Shown here in pieces: positions 1 through 12,208 of a stretch of DNA of 64,000 nt. The position numbers were made by a program, and so were the translations under genes. The notes below the pieces were generated by a model. The model saw nothing but the letters and a program-made list of their open reading frames with translations, searched no databases and was not told the origin of the DNA. Numbering within the stretch: the first letter of the stretch is position 1; every line of letters starts with the position of its first letter. This DNA comes from Antitrichia curtipendula (lineage: Eukaryota; Streptophyta; Bryopsida; Hypnales; Leucodontaceae), in the NCBI GenBank assembly GCA_951230915.1, contig OX579638.1:24756696-24820695 (forward strand), in the 5' to 3' direction.

Positions 1-2524
1 CACTAGTCCTTTACTGTCCCCCTCCTCGGAGAAGCTCAACGGCTTAACTCTTGGTCAGATGACACCATCTTACGGGATGCAACAACCCTCGTTCTCACGG
101 GCAATGACTGTGAGCGCTGGAGCCACGAAGCCTGTGTTTGTGTCGTCCCCAACATCGCCTGTCGTGGTGAAATCGCAGGCAGCGAATGGAATGACGCGAT
201 TTGGAAGCCAGGAGCTCCTGATGGCAGACAAAAGCAATGGGATTATTTCCCAGAGCAATGGTTCTTCGCCTGTGCTGTCGCCGAACTCTTCTGATGGGAA
301 GGAGCAAGTTGAAAGGCTCGTGGAAAATGGGATGAAACTGGCGCAGGAGCAGAAGCAGTATTACAGTGTGGGGATGCAGCCGGAGCGCGGGGTGGATGCA
401 ACTGCCAACTTCATAGATCAGGTATGGTGTTCTCGTCTCGTTAAACTTCCTCAAGTTGTGCCACTTTGTGTTGGTGCTTTGGATCACAGCATTCTTTGCC
501 GAACTTGAAATGTGCCTTGCTTAAAATAATGGAGTGATGAACATGTTTGCACTTTTAACTAGCTTTTGCAACCTTACCTTCACCTTGGCGAATTCTAAAG
601 GAACGTATTTGGAAGATAACTTCACTTGTGTTACTTTTCGCGTGTATTGCTCCATGTGCGTGCGTTTTCGAAAAGTGTGTTTGCTTCGTCTCATCGTTGT
701 GCACATTTGTAGTGGTGGTCGATGAGTCGGTTTGGCAGGACATTTATACCTTATTCTCGTTATGGATTTTCAATAGTATCAAGGAATATCTAAAATGCAG
801 TTATACCATCCCCTTTTAAGTTAAAGTGAGTCCAAAATGTCACTTTTCGTGCAGACTTACTTCCAAAAGTAGAAAAGACTTTTGATGAGTGCCCTGCAGG
901 TGGATGGAGATGGGGATGGGTTGCAACCTTTGCCTCAAATGACTCGACCGAGCATGCAGCGAAGCTTTAGCAGTCATGCATTAGGCCAGCTCCGACACAT
1001 GGGCGCCCCACCACCCTCTTCTGAGAACGGGACGATTGTCCGACCATCACAGATCGACCGTTCAAGTGGAGTGACAAGTCCAGTAGCACGCCCACAGCCC
1101 AACCTGGCTGAGTTTCAAAGCATGGGCATGCGCCCCATAATGCGTCGTGTCTACAGTGCTGGTGACATCCAGGTAAAAAGCCTTCAGGAATCTTGACGCT
1201 ATTAGCATTTCAACCAATACCTAAGAGTGTGCTTTCACTGGGAGATCATGCAATGGAGCTCACTGGACAGATTACTTTGAGTCAAACTGGGTAGTACATG
1301 AGCCAAACTCTTCTGAGATCAAGTTTTTTTCTCACTCAATGGATGATGATTTCTTTTGCAATCATTCGAATTGGAGGGTTCTAGATCAAGGGACAGTAGA
1401 CAACGCCATTTTCGTTCAAAGATCAGTGACCGTAGACGTTTAGCCCGAGTCATGCTAGCACCCAATTTTTACGAATTGAAGGCCAAGTAAGTGTATTGGA
1501 GTCAGGGTTTTAGTATTCTCTATCTTAGACAGAGCAGATTTTGAGGTTGGATTTTCCTAGATGTTGAGAGCCAGTTGGTGGTGCACTGCTTTGGATTCTG
1601 AGTGGTCGAAACATTGACTGCTTTGGTTTTGGTTTGAATTCTGATCAAATTATAGCCTCGTTTGTGAACAAAAATTATAGCTCCATTTGACTTTTGGTTT
1701 GTTTGTGGTGTACAGACCTTGAATGGAATGCAGGGTAGCCTGAGCGGAGGCGCATCTCCCAGTTTCGATGAGGGGAATTATAGGGTTGGGAAATATAGCA
1801 TGGAGGAGCGCAAAATAAGGATACATAGGTATCAGCAGAAGCGCACCCAGCGCAATTTCAACAAGAAAATAAAGGTGTTTTCTTTGGGGTCTTTTCACAC
1901 ATCAGTTGCTGTAGTCGCTCCCGTGTTATATGACCGAAGGTTGGTCGGTCTAATTTGGTATGTTCTAGAAAGCAAGTCTAGATTGAAAGCAAGGAAGACA
2001 AAGAGTGAATATCTCAGCTAACTGAGAATAGTTGACTTGGTGAGTGTTTGACACTAAACTTTTATGGATCTTTTGCAACTTTCTTTCAGTACGCCTGTCG
2101 AAAAACTTTGGCAGATAGCCGCCCCCGAGTGCGAGGGCGGTTCGCAAAGAACATGGATGATGATATACCAACCGCTGTTCTTGGACGTAGTAAGCGCGAA
2201 GATGACGACGACGAGGAGGTATATATTAGTCATGGATTCAAGTTTGAGTAGACCATCAGCCAAAATTATGTTTGCCTCATTCTAACTGTTTGTTAATTAG
2301 TTTGTTTTCAAGTTTGTTTTGTTTTTGTTTTTTGTTTTTTCTCAAGTGCAAATCTACGAATTAGCTTGAAGAGATTTGAATTCTCGGTCTGGATGCTAAA
2401 TTAGTTGGTTTTGGGGCAGGGTGATGCGCATGCCAATGGACATCATTTCGACAACTCTTCAGGAGAGTTTTCTGATATGCTGACTTCCATCAAAGTTGAG
2501 CAGCGCGCAGTCAATAGTATGTAA
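1..2524 (+). CDS. CCT-motif family protein, 3' portion (5' end outside window)
   Basis: Five exons can be joined in frame: 1-421 (open from base 2, no start in view), 900-1172, 1716-1874, 2090-2218 and 2420-2524 (TAA at 2522). Each junction has GT/AG and the phase is 0 throughout, giving 361 visible residues. The CCT motif lies at about residues 258-305, counted from the window edge. It is split by the third intron between NFNKKIK and YACRKTLADSRPRVRGRFAKN. In plants CCT is a basic domain of nuclear regulators (CONSTANS-like, PRR, and CMF proteins) that binds DNA through NF-Y-like partners. No B-box or response-regulator domain is visible, and the upstream part is Ser/Pro/Gln-rich, so a CMF-type protein (ASML2/CIA2-like) is most likely. 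B-boxes could still lie upstream of the window. An acidic run (DDDDEE) follows the motif. Confidence 0.88.
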
Positions 2525-3970
2525 ATTGGCACCTGCAGGATTTTTCTGTTACGACGAGTTGGTTGAACGTGTGCTCTGTTCAACATCTTTCACCAGCTTC
2601 ACTGCTGTTACATTATAGTGCTGGTATCTATCGAACCTTCCAAGCGGGTGCGTTTTTTGTTTGGAAGAGGGGGTTGGTACATTCTGAGTTACCTATACTC
2701 CGCTCTGGTAGTTCTACGCTTTCAGTATGTTGTAGAACAAAGGTTAGAAAAGCCTTTTCACTGAGTGCGAAGGCAGATGCGTATTGTATATTGGTAGTGA
2801 ATGAGTGTTTAAGCAATGAAGTCAAGTTAGATGAGAGCGAGGCGCGTTGCAAATGAAGTTGCGAAGCGGAAGTTGTAGACGGTCCCAACATGAGGCGAAA
2901 ATTAGCACACGCTGTAATTATTGAATGTGGCAGAAAATCAAGGCCATTTGTAAAATGTCGGGGAATAGTTTGTCAGAAATACTAGTGCGAGTTTGTTTGT
3001 ATTTTGTTACCTTGCAAGGGGAACGAGCGGTGACTCGCTCGTAGAATTGCAGGTCTAACTTAATTCCTGCTTTCTTGCATCTGGTAAAATTTTCCATGCT
3101 CGAACCAGATTTGCAAGGCCAGGAGGTGTGAAGGCAGCTCAGTAGTTTTTGCTAGAATTTTTTTTCTTATGGTAGTAGTGTGTAGTGAGCGAGTCTCACA
3201 TTTGGCAGTGACTCACATGTTGGCTAGTTTTCTGAATAACAGGCTAAAATTGGGTAGCCTACCTTACTCTTAGGAGACTTATGCCCAAAGCTTGTCAGAA
3301 GTTGACACTATCAACAAAAAATAATGGGGCTGCTTCCAATTGATCGCCACTAAGGTGCGTGGTCAACCAGACGTGCGCATCCCGTGTAGTTACTGCAATA
3401 GCATTCTCATAATGGCATGCTACTGTATTGCTTTTTGTCTTTTAATAAATTTTCCCATGAAGTACTATGCAATTTCGCTATTACATAATTGAGTTGTAGT
3501 GTGATATGGGCATTTCGGTGAGTATTTGATTGGTGCACATGAAATACCGGCCTTTCCTGTGTTGGGCCCGGCCCGTGATTCATGATTGTCACTAAATCAT
3601 GATAAATTTATTAGGTTCTCCGGACTGGGTTAAAGTTGCTGTAGGGATAGAATGCGTTAAATACATGCAACTCTTATGTTTGTACATGAGGAGTCATAAC
3701 ATGTTTCCATGAGTAGCCTCCTCCCTCTAGTACGATATAGAGGTGCTTGAAAGGCATCTTATACTGTAGTAGCAGTACACATTCTCAACTTCAAGGCAAG
3801 CTCCCTCAACTCTCTGTAAGGCCTTGGGATGTCAAATGGGCTTTTGTCTATTCGAATTCGTGTACTAACAACCGCATTATTATCTTACCAGTACTAACAA
3901 CTATGTCTTCCCAGGGTCACGGAGTCATAAGTTACTCCTCCTCGTGCGGTCTGTCACTTGAAGTTGTCTT
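2525..3970. other. 3' UTR of the CCT gene and unresolved spacer
   Basis: No coding exon is supported here. The first few hundred bases have gene-like composition and are probably 3' UTR. An AATAAA hexamer at 3444-3449 is a possible polyadenylation signal, but it is far from the stop. Short open frames have no recognisable domain. Confidence 0.4.
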
Positions 3971-3971
3971 A

Positions 3972-4800
3972 TTTGTTTGTTTGTTTGTTTGTTTTTTTGA
4001 AACAAATGAAACGGCATTTCATTGCTAAGGGGAATTAACTTATTTGTTGCAATGAACTCTCCTCAGTTAACGGTACGCCAAGCCAACGAAGCGTGACTAA
4101 CAACTGTAGGGAGTACTGAATGGTGGCAGGAGGAATCATATATTCGTGTCAAAGAATATTGGAGCATTGGACGGAGCTTCGAGCTCTACCTTACTTTGCT
4201 CCGTCAGTCACGTTCCGCTGTTCCGCAAATGTAAGTTTTCTTGAGTTCAGGGAAAACCGAAGTCCCGTCCGTCATGCCGTGGTGTTCAAAGTGCTGCATG
4301 AGCACAGCCTGCCAATTGGGCTGTCCACCTGCAACTCCTGACTGACTGAAATGGCGGACGCAAGTGAATGTGCTGGACACATGTGATTGCACACCATCCC
4401 CGCCTGGGTCAGAAAGTCTGGCCCCAACAGAAGTACAGAACTGAACCGAACAGAATAAATCGCCTTCAATAAAGAACAGGGGGCAGCAGGCCAGGGGGCA
4501 TCAAATCTGTAATAATAATATCCCCCACATCAGTCAGAGATCTCGTCAGTAGGCAGACTCACATGGTTCTGCCAACAATGCCCCAGCCCCTGCGCCCAAC
4601 TGGGAGCTAAAGGTAAGATAGATCTGCTTGGCAGCAGAGTCCTTAAACCCTCTCTTGGACAAGTCAAGTGGCGGGAAATAGGGGGGGTTGCCACGTCACT
4701 GGTTCCTCTTTGTTCATCACAGTTTTGATGCTCCCACAAAATCCATCGTGGTTCCGAAGCTCGAAATGGGACCACTGGCAGGGGAGACATGCTTTTTCTG
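3972..4800 (-). mobile_element. Possible retroposon 3' end with A-rich tail, minus orientation
   Basis: Read on the minus strand, 4025-3965 ends in GCAATGAAATGCC...TTTCATTTG followed by an A-rich, CAAA-repeat tail. Similar ends occur near 9779 and 60769. The upstream block (4060-4800) is distinctly less AT-rich than its surroundings and could be the 3' UTR of a LINE- or SINE-type retroposon. No reverse transcriptase is visible. Confidence 0.35.
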
Positions 4801-4913
4801 ATCGGTTTTCTAGTTGTTGTTTTTTAAGTTAGTTTTTTTTTTTTTTTTTTGTTGGATTGTTAACTCATATTAAAGAATGATTTGGTTGTTTGGAAGTTTG
4901 GATGGGTTCTTGG

Positions 4914-5130
4914 GTAACCCATAAACGGCACCAGGCCGATGAATGACAAGGAATCTCTTCACTTAGGACAGGAGTGCAACTATTTATGCTCTAAATTTTG
5001 TGTGGAAAGGGAAGACCTTCTACAATAGTTTGTCTTCTAATGAGTGCTTTTTCATTTTTTTAAGCCAGAAATTTACACGATACCCAAACAAATTATTTTT
5101 GCGGTGATTGGCTCGTCAATTAAGGGTTAA
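4914..5130 (-). mobile_element. TTAA-bounded short inverted-repeat element, degenerate copy
   Basis: In reverse orientation this is a diverged member of the family best seen at 33932-34157 and 39452-39670. It starts GTAACCCATAAACGGC, the reverse complement of the GTTTATGGGTTAA end. It ends AAGGGTTAA at TTAA 5127-5130. The shared core (ATGAATGACAAGGAATCTCTT) is recognisable, and one boundary has decayed from TTAA to GTAA. Confidence 0.6.
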
Positions 5131-6047
5131 CCCTTATCACCTAAAGAACCATTGTCCCCTTAGGAGACAAAATGGATTTCGGATAGGTTCTTGTGACTTC
5201 AACTTTTAATGAGTTTTTTTGAAACCTTCTCATAAGATAGACAAACTTCTTAACTTTGTGGGAATATAATTTTTATTTCAATTGGTGACTGGGAGCAAAA
5301 GTTATGCCATCTGAAACAGAATTTTTACTTCTCTGGGCAAGAAAAAAAATCCCCCAAAACATGAAATTAATTTTTAAATTTTTTTATCCTTACAGATCAT
5401 TTTTTTTACATGTGAAGCTTTGATTCATTCCGTTTGGATCAATGATGTGAAAGTTATGATCAATCTTGTTTTTCGGGCAATCTAGGCATCTTCTTGAAAA
5501 AATAATTCTAGGATTCATTTATGAATGTAATTTTCCAAATTTTTCAATTTTTTTTTTGAAAAGGTTAGATTTGACTGCTAGAATAATCTCACCATTGGAA
5601 TTATTGTGTTTCAATCGCATTTTAGAGCTATTAATGATTTAGTATTTTTTTTCAATCTTGGAATTACTTCTACTTGACAAATTTTTTAAGAATGAAAAAC
5701 AAGCATTTGTCTTTTGAAAATTTTTCCGTAGAATTTCAACTCAAATATTCAATACAAATCTTTTTTAATTCAAAGTCCATAATGCAAAAAATTCCACAAA
5801 GGGCGATCAAAGTCATCTAAAGTTGCAAGCTAGTGTCAATTTTATTTTTTTCAACTTTAATGCTAATATCTTCCAATCTATACGGTCAAACTCCATGAAA
5901 TTCTTACCACATGATCTTGGACAAGTAAAGTACAAGATACTAGGGTTAGGTTATTAAAAATATATATTTTTTGTTTTCTTGGATGAACATAGCAAAAATG
6001 ACAGTTTTGAGTGGTTTTTGATCCAAAAAAATGACCTTGGTATGTAG

Positions 6048-6275
6048 GGCTTAAATGAGGGACTAGTGATCATGGAAATCATCTATTTTGATATCGTGGG
6101 AATCATTGGTCTAAAAAATCTGAAAGCACTCATTAGAAGTCAAAGTAATGTAGAAGATCTCCCCTTTTTACACAAAATTCCAAAGATGAATAGTAACATA
6201 TATGTCCTACACTAAAAGATGATTTGTCATCCATTGGACACCAAACGTCCACCTTTACGTTTAAGGACTAACCCC
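6048..6275 (+). repeat. Old copy of the 220-bp TTAA-bounded family
   Basis: This stretch aligns by eye with 39452-39670. Shared blocks are ATCATGGAAATCAT, AAAGCACTCATTAGAAGTC, GTAGAAGATCTCCCCTTTT and GATGAATAGT. The ends have decayed (CTTAAATGAGGG... and ...GTTTAAGGACTAACCCC). It is non-coding. Confidence 0.55.
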
Positions 6276-6907
6276 TACATGCCCAAGGCCTTTTTTGAGC
6301 ATTTAGAATTTTTTCTAAATTCAATAAAAAAAAACATTTTAATACGTCGTATGATTTTTTTTTGAATTGTAACCATATAAATTCAAACTAGACATGTTAG
6401 AGATCACACAGGATAAGAAAATACAACATTGTTACTTATGGATTGAAAGACTATAATGTTTGATCATGAAGGTGTGAAAATAGTGAAAGTGATTTGAAGT
6501 CTTTCAATCTTCTTTTTACATGTAAAATCTAAAAATTTTGTCACCAAAAAAACATGAGGATAAAGGGCCTAACATATGTAACTCTGATCAATTTATGGCT
6601 TCTCAAAATCTACTCAACAATTTTTTTAAATGAATTCCTAATGTGATTTTTTCTCCAAGATCTAGTGCATTTGAGGCTCATTTCCAAAAGCTCTCAACAA
6701 TAAGGAAAGTCAAGGTTGCAATGGACACCCTTGCACTAAATCTTGAATTGAAAAATCATAATCAATCAATTTCAAAATTGGAATTTTTATGCTAAAATTA
6801 GGCTTCACAAAGAAGTAAATAAATAAAAACTATTAAAAATAGAAATTTGATTAGGTTTTATTTAACTTCAAAATATTGTCGAAATTCAAATTTGGTGCCT
6901 TGGGCAT

Positions 6908-7049
6908 TTAGGGGGTTGAAGGACCTGGTCCTCGTGATCAAAGTAGTATCCAACATGTTTGGATTATTAGACCAATAGATGCATTCTTTGTTTCTATAGT
7001 CAAGTCATCCATCGATCACTTTTTGACCTCAACATCCTTCAAGGGTTAA
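6908..7049 (-). repeat. Second short TTAA-ended repeat family, copy 1
   Basis: The reverse strand begins TTAACCCTTGAAGGATGTTGAGG and contains GAATGCATCTATTGGTCTAA. The same blocks in the same order are at 56751-56907. The outer left end has diverged. No coding potential. Confidence 0.55.
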
Positions 7050-7130
7050 AGTCAAATTTGAATGGATAGTTTGGAAATTTGGATGCAAGTTGTGGGATGT
7101 ATTGCCTTTGAGGAAATTTAGTTTAATTTG

Positions 7131-7393
7131 TACTCCTTCCATACCAAAATAAGTGTCCACATTGGAACCTCATGTTGTTGTTTTTTAGTACCAAATTCAT
7201 TGATCGTATCGTAAAATACATAACTCAAAAAAGGTTCAAACTTTAAATCACCACAAGCTGTGAAGAACATTGAATGTGTTCATTTGCAATCTAAATAAAA
7301 TTAGGCCCAAGAAAGTCTCTAGACAACCTACTGCATATTGCTGGAAAAAAAAAAGTTTCTAATTACGACACTTATTTCGAGACGGAGGGAGCA
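7131..7393. mobile_element. Stowaway-like MITE
   Basis: The left end TACTCCTTCCATACC followed by AAAATAAGTGTC is mirrored by GACACTTATTTCG followed by AGACGGAGGGAGC on the right, about 263 bp in all. CTCCCTCCGT-type ends with a TA target are the hallmark of Stowaway MITEs, which are moved by plant mariner transposases. The left TA is present and the right one is mutated. Non-coding and AT-rich inside. Confidence 0.7.
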
Positions 7394-7639
7394 CTTTTTA
7401 ATTCCAATTGGGTGCCCAGTTTATGGTTGTGTTGCCCAAAGTTTTTGGGAAATGGCAAATAACTTTGGGAAACATGTGCAACTATGTAACATGGTATGGA
7501 ATGCAATTGCTCAAACTTTTGTACTATTCGTACAAAAATCTCATTATAAGAGGAATAAAAGTTTGTTGATGTTGTTGGGTTGTGTATTAAAAAGAATTCA
7601 TGTCAACTTCAAATGTTGTTCACTAAAGGTCCTTAAAGG

Positions 7640-7865
7640 TCCAAACACAATTGTTTTTCTTTTGCAACATAGCAATTATGGGCAACTCAGTACAAATGGA
7701 ATTTTTTTTTTCTTTGAGAATTTCACACAACATGTGCCCAAGTCGTAGCTATAAGCCCCAACAGTTTTTAAAACTTTTCACTACATAATTGAAAAATTAT
7801 TGCATGATACATAACTTTCATTACTTGACGGGCATGACGGGCATGACGGGTAGCTCAAACAACTT
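7640..7865 (+). repeat. Dispersed repeat, copy 1 (second copy at 26350-26570)
   Basis: Shared blocks with 26350-26570 include CAACATAGCAATT, TACAAATG, CACAACATGTGCCC and AAAAATTATTGCA. The end contains a short tandem triplication of GACGGGCAT around 7829-7852. Non-coding; its family is unknown. Confidence 0.55.
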
Positions 7866-9477
7866 CTTTTATAATCATTTTTTTAAATAAAAAATTGAAA
7901 TTGGCTCTTTAGATTCATTTGTATGTGAAAAGCTTTGAATTATTCCATTTTGAATTATGAGACAAAAGTTATGAAGAATTTTAATTCATGGTTAGGTATG
8001 GCGTTTTTAAAATTTAGATATTTAAATTGAATTTTTGAAAAAAAAAATTGAATTTTTGAAATTTTCTTATTAAATAATAAAAATGTTCATAACTTGGAGA
8101 ACCTTTTTTTGACGGACTCTTTGAGGCCTAAATTTTTTTGTAATGCCTAGAAAGAAGTGCATTTTATTTTCTATAATTTCTTTGAAATCATTATTTAGAC
8201 AATTTTTGTCCGAGTGACTAGAAATTTGCATATCTTAGGCTAAAATTTTAATAGAAGGTGGAGACAAGGAATATCTTTCATATGCACTAAATTTCATGAC
8301 ATTTAAAAATATGAGTTAAAAATTATGGCCTAATATATTGTTTTTTTTATAAATGGGCAGTCCAAGCAAATTAGAAAAAATCACTTTTTTCAAAAATAAA
8401 AATTTGAAATTGGTTTTTTAGAGTTATATATACATGGAAAGATTTGATTCATTGCATTTTTATCAATGAAATGAAAGTTATGAGAAGTTTTAGTTTGCAA
8501 GAAGTTATTAATTTTTTATTCCAAATAAACTTTGAAGTCCTTTATATTATTTAATTTTTAGTATTTTAGAAACAATAAAAATATTACATGTGCATTTCTT
8601 ATTACAAAATTACATTACAACCTTTGGGATTGACATTTTTCAATTCCATAAATAAATTCTTAATAATTTAGTATTTTGATTCATTCTCTACTTTTTTTTA
8701 CTTACTACTTTTTTCATATATGTTGTATAATTCCAAATGATCTGAAATTTTTCAAGCATGTAACCAACTTGCTTTGAAGAATGAATCTAAAGAAGGACCA
8801 CTAATTTGGACATTTTTTCATTCAAATGTGAGCTTGTAAAGTGCATTTGCCCGAATTTTTGTAGGGCCAAAAGAATGATTTGAGTGAATTTGAAAGCTTA
8901 TATCTTACAATCCACATGGTGCAAATTTCTGCAATTTTTTCCACATCTTCTCAAACCAGCGTACTACAAGATCCTAAGGTTACATGTGTCCAAAACGTTT
9001 TTTTTGTTCAAGATTTGGTACTTGTACTAGAAATGGCAATTTGAGAGCGTTTTGGGTGAAAACATAGTAACGGTTCTTTAGAAGCTAAACACAAATACCT
9101 TGCAATCTAAAAGGTCAAAGTTTTTGAATTTCTTCCACATGTGCTTATACTAATCTAGTGCAAAATCATATGGATAGGTATGCAAAAAAAACACGAGCTT
9201 TAAGCTTTCTTGTTCTTTCTAATAGAAATCATGGCAAGTGTTAAATCCCTAAAGGACCGTGAATAAATGGTCCTTTAGGTGTTTTTTGATGAAAGAAAGT
9301 CCCTAGGACCTTGAGGATTAATCAATTAAAAAAAATTTGAAGATAGTTTTTTTTGTTTTCCTTATGAGTCCCTATTCAAGGGGGTAGATATATAGTTGCT
9401 AGTTTACGAGACTAAGATCTTGAGCTCATGAGCCTAGGAGTATAGGCTCATATGTTGTAGGTACTTATGTTATAGGC

Positions 9478-9690
9478 ACCTTCTATGGATATTAGATATT
9501 TACATTATAGGTGCCTATATTATAGGTACCTATGCTATAAATACCTTCCATAACTATAGGATATTTATATTATAGGCGTCCATATTATAGGTAGAGATGT
9601 TATAAACACCTTCTACGGTTATAAAGTATTTATGTTATAGGTATGTATATTATGAACACCTTCAATAGTTGTAGAGTACCTATTTACACC
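9478..9690 (+). repeat. 65-bp degenerate minisatellite
   Basis: ACCTTC-anchored units begin at about 9478, 9543, 9608 and 9658, with periods of 65, 65 and 50 bp. Each carries ATATTTATATTATAGG- and TATTATAGGTA-like segments, with palindromic TAGGTACCTA cores. The array is non-coding and lies within the 5-11 kb repeat tract. Confidence 0.7.
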
Positions 9691-9774
9691 TAGGCTCAAA
9701 GCTTGTAGGTTCACATTTCTAGGCTCACATACTAGCGTTGTTGACTGACATCTCATTTTTTGTTGTACATTTGA

Positions 9775-9835
9775 TAGTGTTTTTTTTGTTTTTGTTTTTT
9801 TGAAACACATGGACAATTCCCATTGCTATACGGAA
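9775..9835 (-). repeat. Retroposon-like A-rich 3' tail
   Basis: The minus strand reads GCAATGGGAATTGTCCATG then TGTTTC and an A-rich run, closely resembling the tails at 3972 and 60769. Only the tail is recognisable. Confidence 0.4.
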
Positions 9836-12208
9836 ACAATACAAAGAACCCATTTGATAGTGTTTGAAGTGTGAAAATTGACCCTCAAAGTCCTTATTAT
9901 TGCTTGGTAGTGAGGGATGTGATATAGCTAAGCCTTTTGAATCTAACCTCCAAAAATAAAAATAAAATTTCTTGGGGTACCTCCACACTTGTCATTTACT
10001 ATGGGATGGAAATTGCCAAATGATATGAGATCCATACATGTACTTGTATTTGCATCCATATTTGTACTCATATAATGTGCTCACCTACATATGCATATGT
10101 TGTAATATATTCAGATGCTTATTCGAATTTGTATCTATATTGTATATCCATATTGTGATTGTATTCAGATCTGGCATTTGATGTGGGCTCTTGGAATTTT
10201 TTTATAGAATTATTTTGAGAGGGGCAATTAATGGAGAACCTACCTCATTTTTTTTTCCACCTAATATTGCATCTTTTGGGTGCCTAGATAGTGACAAAAA
10301 TGTTGTTTTATGTGAAAATTAGATATGAAAAATTAAGGGGGAATACATGTGTCATTTTATGTTTGGTTGACCAAGATCATCTTTCACGAGGTTATCAATG
10401 GCCATTGTTTACTTTTTTAACCTTTAAAGTCCAAGGGCCTTTTTCCATCGAAGACCACTTAAAATTGTCTTTTTTGTTGTAAAGAGTAAAAACTTTAAAA
10501 CTTGTTTTTTTGTTGCATATCTAACCATAAAATCATGTACTAGACTAGTATAAAAATACATAGAAGAAATTTCATAATAAGGTTTTTTCAAAAAAATGCT
10601 TCAGTTGCCCAAAAAACAAGATTGTCCATAACTTCCTCATCATTAGTCCAAATAGAATGATTCAAAGCTTCAAATATAGAAAAAAAAAACTTAATATTAA
10701 AGAAAAAAACTTAAAAACTTAAAAACTTAAATTTTCTGTGATTTTTTTTGAACTGCCCCTTGAGCTGCTTTTTGAACTTAGAATGGCATAATTTTTGCTT
10801 CCGAGCACTAATTGAAATAAAAATTATATTTCCACAAAGCTAATCTAATTTCTATATTCTAAAAAAGTTTCAAAAAATTATGTCAAAAATTGAGATCACA
10901 TGAGTCTACCCCAAATCCCAAGAGTCCCTCAAAGGGACTTTGGGACTTCAGGGGTTAATTGGAGATCGACATTGGAGAGGGGGTGGGAGATTATTTTTTA
11001 ATCAATATCAATGACTTTGGATTTTTTCAACGGGAGGAGGGAGGATCGTTTTAGACAAGAGTTATTTGCATCTTTTGGGTGCCTAGTTACATCCTCAAAA
11101 TCATTTACATCTATTTTTGAAGAGTTCTAAAATTCTTGACATAAGACCAATTTAACAAATTCTGGACTTATCCAGGAATTATAGACAAATTCCTATAATT
11201 GAAAATGTATCGACTGACAACCGACAATTGTCTATTTTTTTTTTTAATTCTATTTCATCCAAAATAATGATTTTGGTCCATTCTAATTCAAAAATCTACA
11301 GTTGGACTACATAGACATTATGATTTCATCATTCAAATGTAGATTTGATGTTATTTTTGGACTTTGGAAAGTCCATAATTTGTTAAATTGGTCTGTTGTT
11401 CCCGACTCTTGCTCACCAAACGTGCCCCCATAAATCACCAAGTAGAATACATGATAAGGCTTACTAAACTTACGATCAATAGTGATTTTAGGAACCATTG
11501 GTTAACATGTTAAGAATGAATGCTATAAGAATATTTTGAAGGGCCTAATACAAATGCTCTAGGTGGAGCTCATATACATTTAAATTTACTTTCATACGTA
11601 TTTGATATGTGTTCAAAATTTGGCATGTAAATGATGTCTAGTTAATTTTTAAAGAACATGATAATGATTTTGAGGATGTGCCTGTAATGTACAATTAGAA
11701 GGAGTTGAATGTACAGAGTAGGATGTTCTATTTGTGCTACAATTTAGAAACTATTTGGATCACCGTGTAATAGTAACAACATAGATTTCAAATTTTCAAA
11801 TGCCGTACTCAATTGATACACAATATATAATAGCTACTAGTAGTTATATGGCACAAATAAGATCTCTGAACTTTTAGGTGGTTGATTTTCATCAATAATG
11901 CTAGAAGATAGAAGTTAATATGTATCCATCTATAACACAATCTATAACATTATTTGTTCCCACAATACCATCCAACTGGCAAGATATTTTATTGTGGGTT
12001 GAGGTTGAAAATTAAACAAACAATTCAAAGGTGAAGAAGAATGTGACATTCACAAGTTAATACACTAAAAGAAAAATCAAAGTGAAGTATAATTATAGAA
12101 TTTTAGAGGTTAACTTTCTAACTTTAACTATGCTACTTCAATATCTTGTTAGGATACTCTAAAAGTGAAGTTTTTTCTTTTTCTTTTTCCAATTGCAAAT
12201 TCTTGCAA

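Larger units (their letters stand above)
5127..10958. mobile_element. Putative 5.8-kb TTAA-bounded element with long diverged terminal inverted repeats
   Basis: The left end is TTAACCCTTATCACC (5127); the right end is the inverse of TTAACCCCTGAAG, ending at TTAA 10955-10958. The outermost bases have diverged. From roughly 85 bp inwards the two ends match as an inverted repeat for hundreds of bases. An example is ATATAATTTTTATTTCAATT near 5265, which occurs inverted near 10810-10835. A second block with an AAGCTTTGAATCATTC-like motif follows at both ends. No transposase frame is recognisable inside. The interior carries other repeats (6048-6275, 6908-7049, 7131-7393, 9478-9690) and direct, diverged copies of the same sequence near 7870-9180. 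A cluster of several nested copies is therefore an alternative to one element. Confidence 0.45.

Noticed and set aside
7338..7748. 136-codon frame in the repeat tract
   Set aside because: It starts inside the Stowaway-like MITE, runs through a dispersed repeat, is Phe/Lys/Asn-rich from AT bias, and shows no domain.
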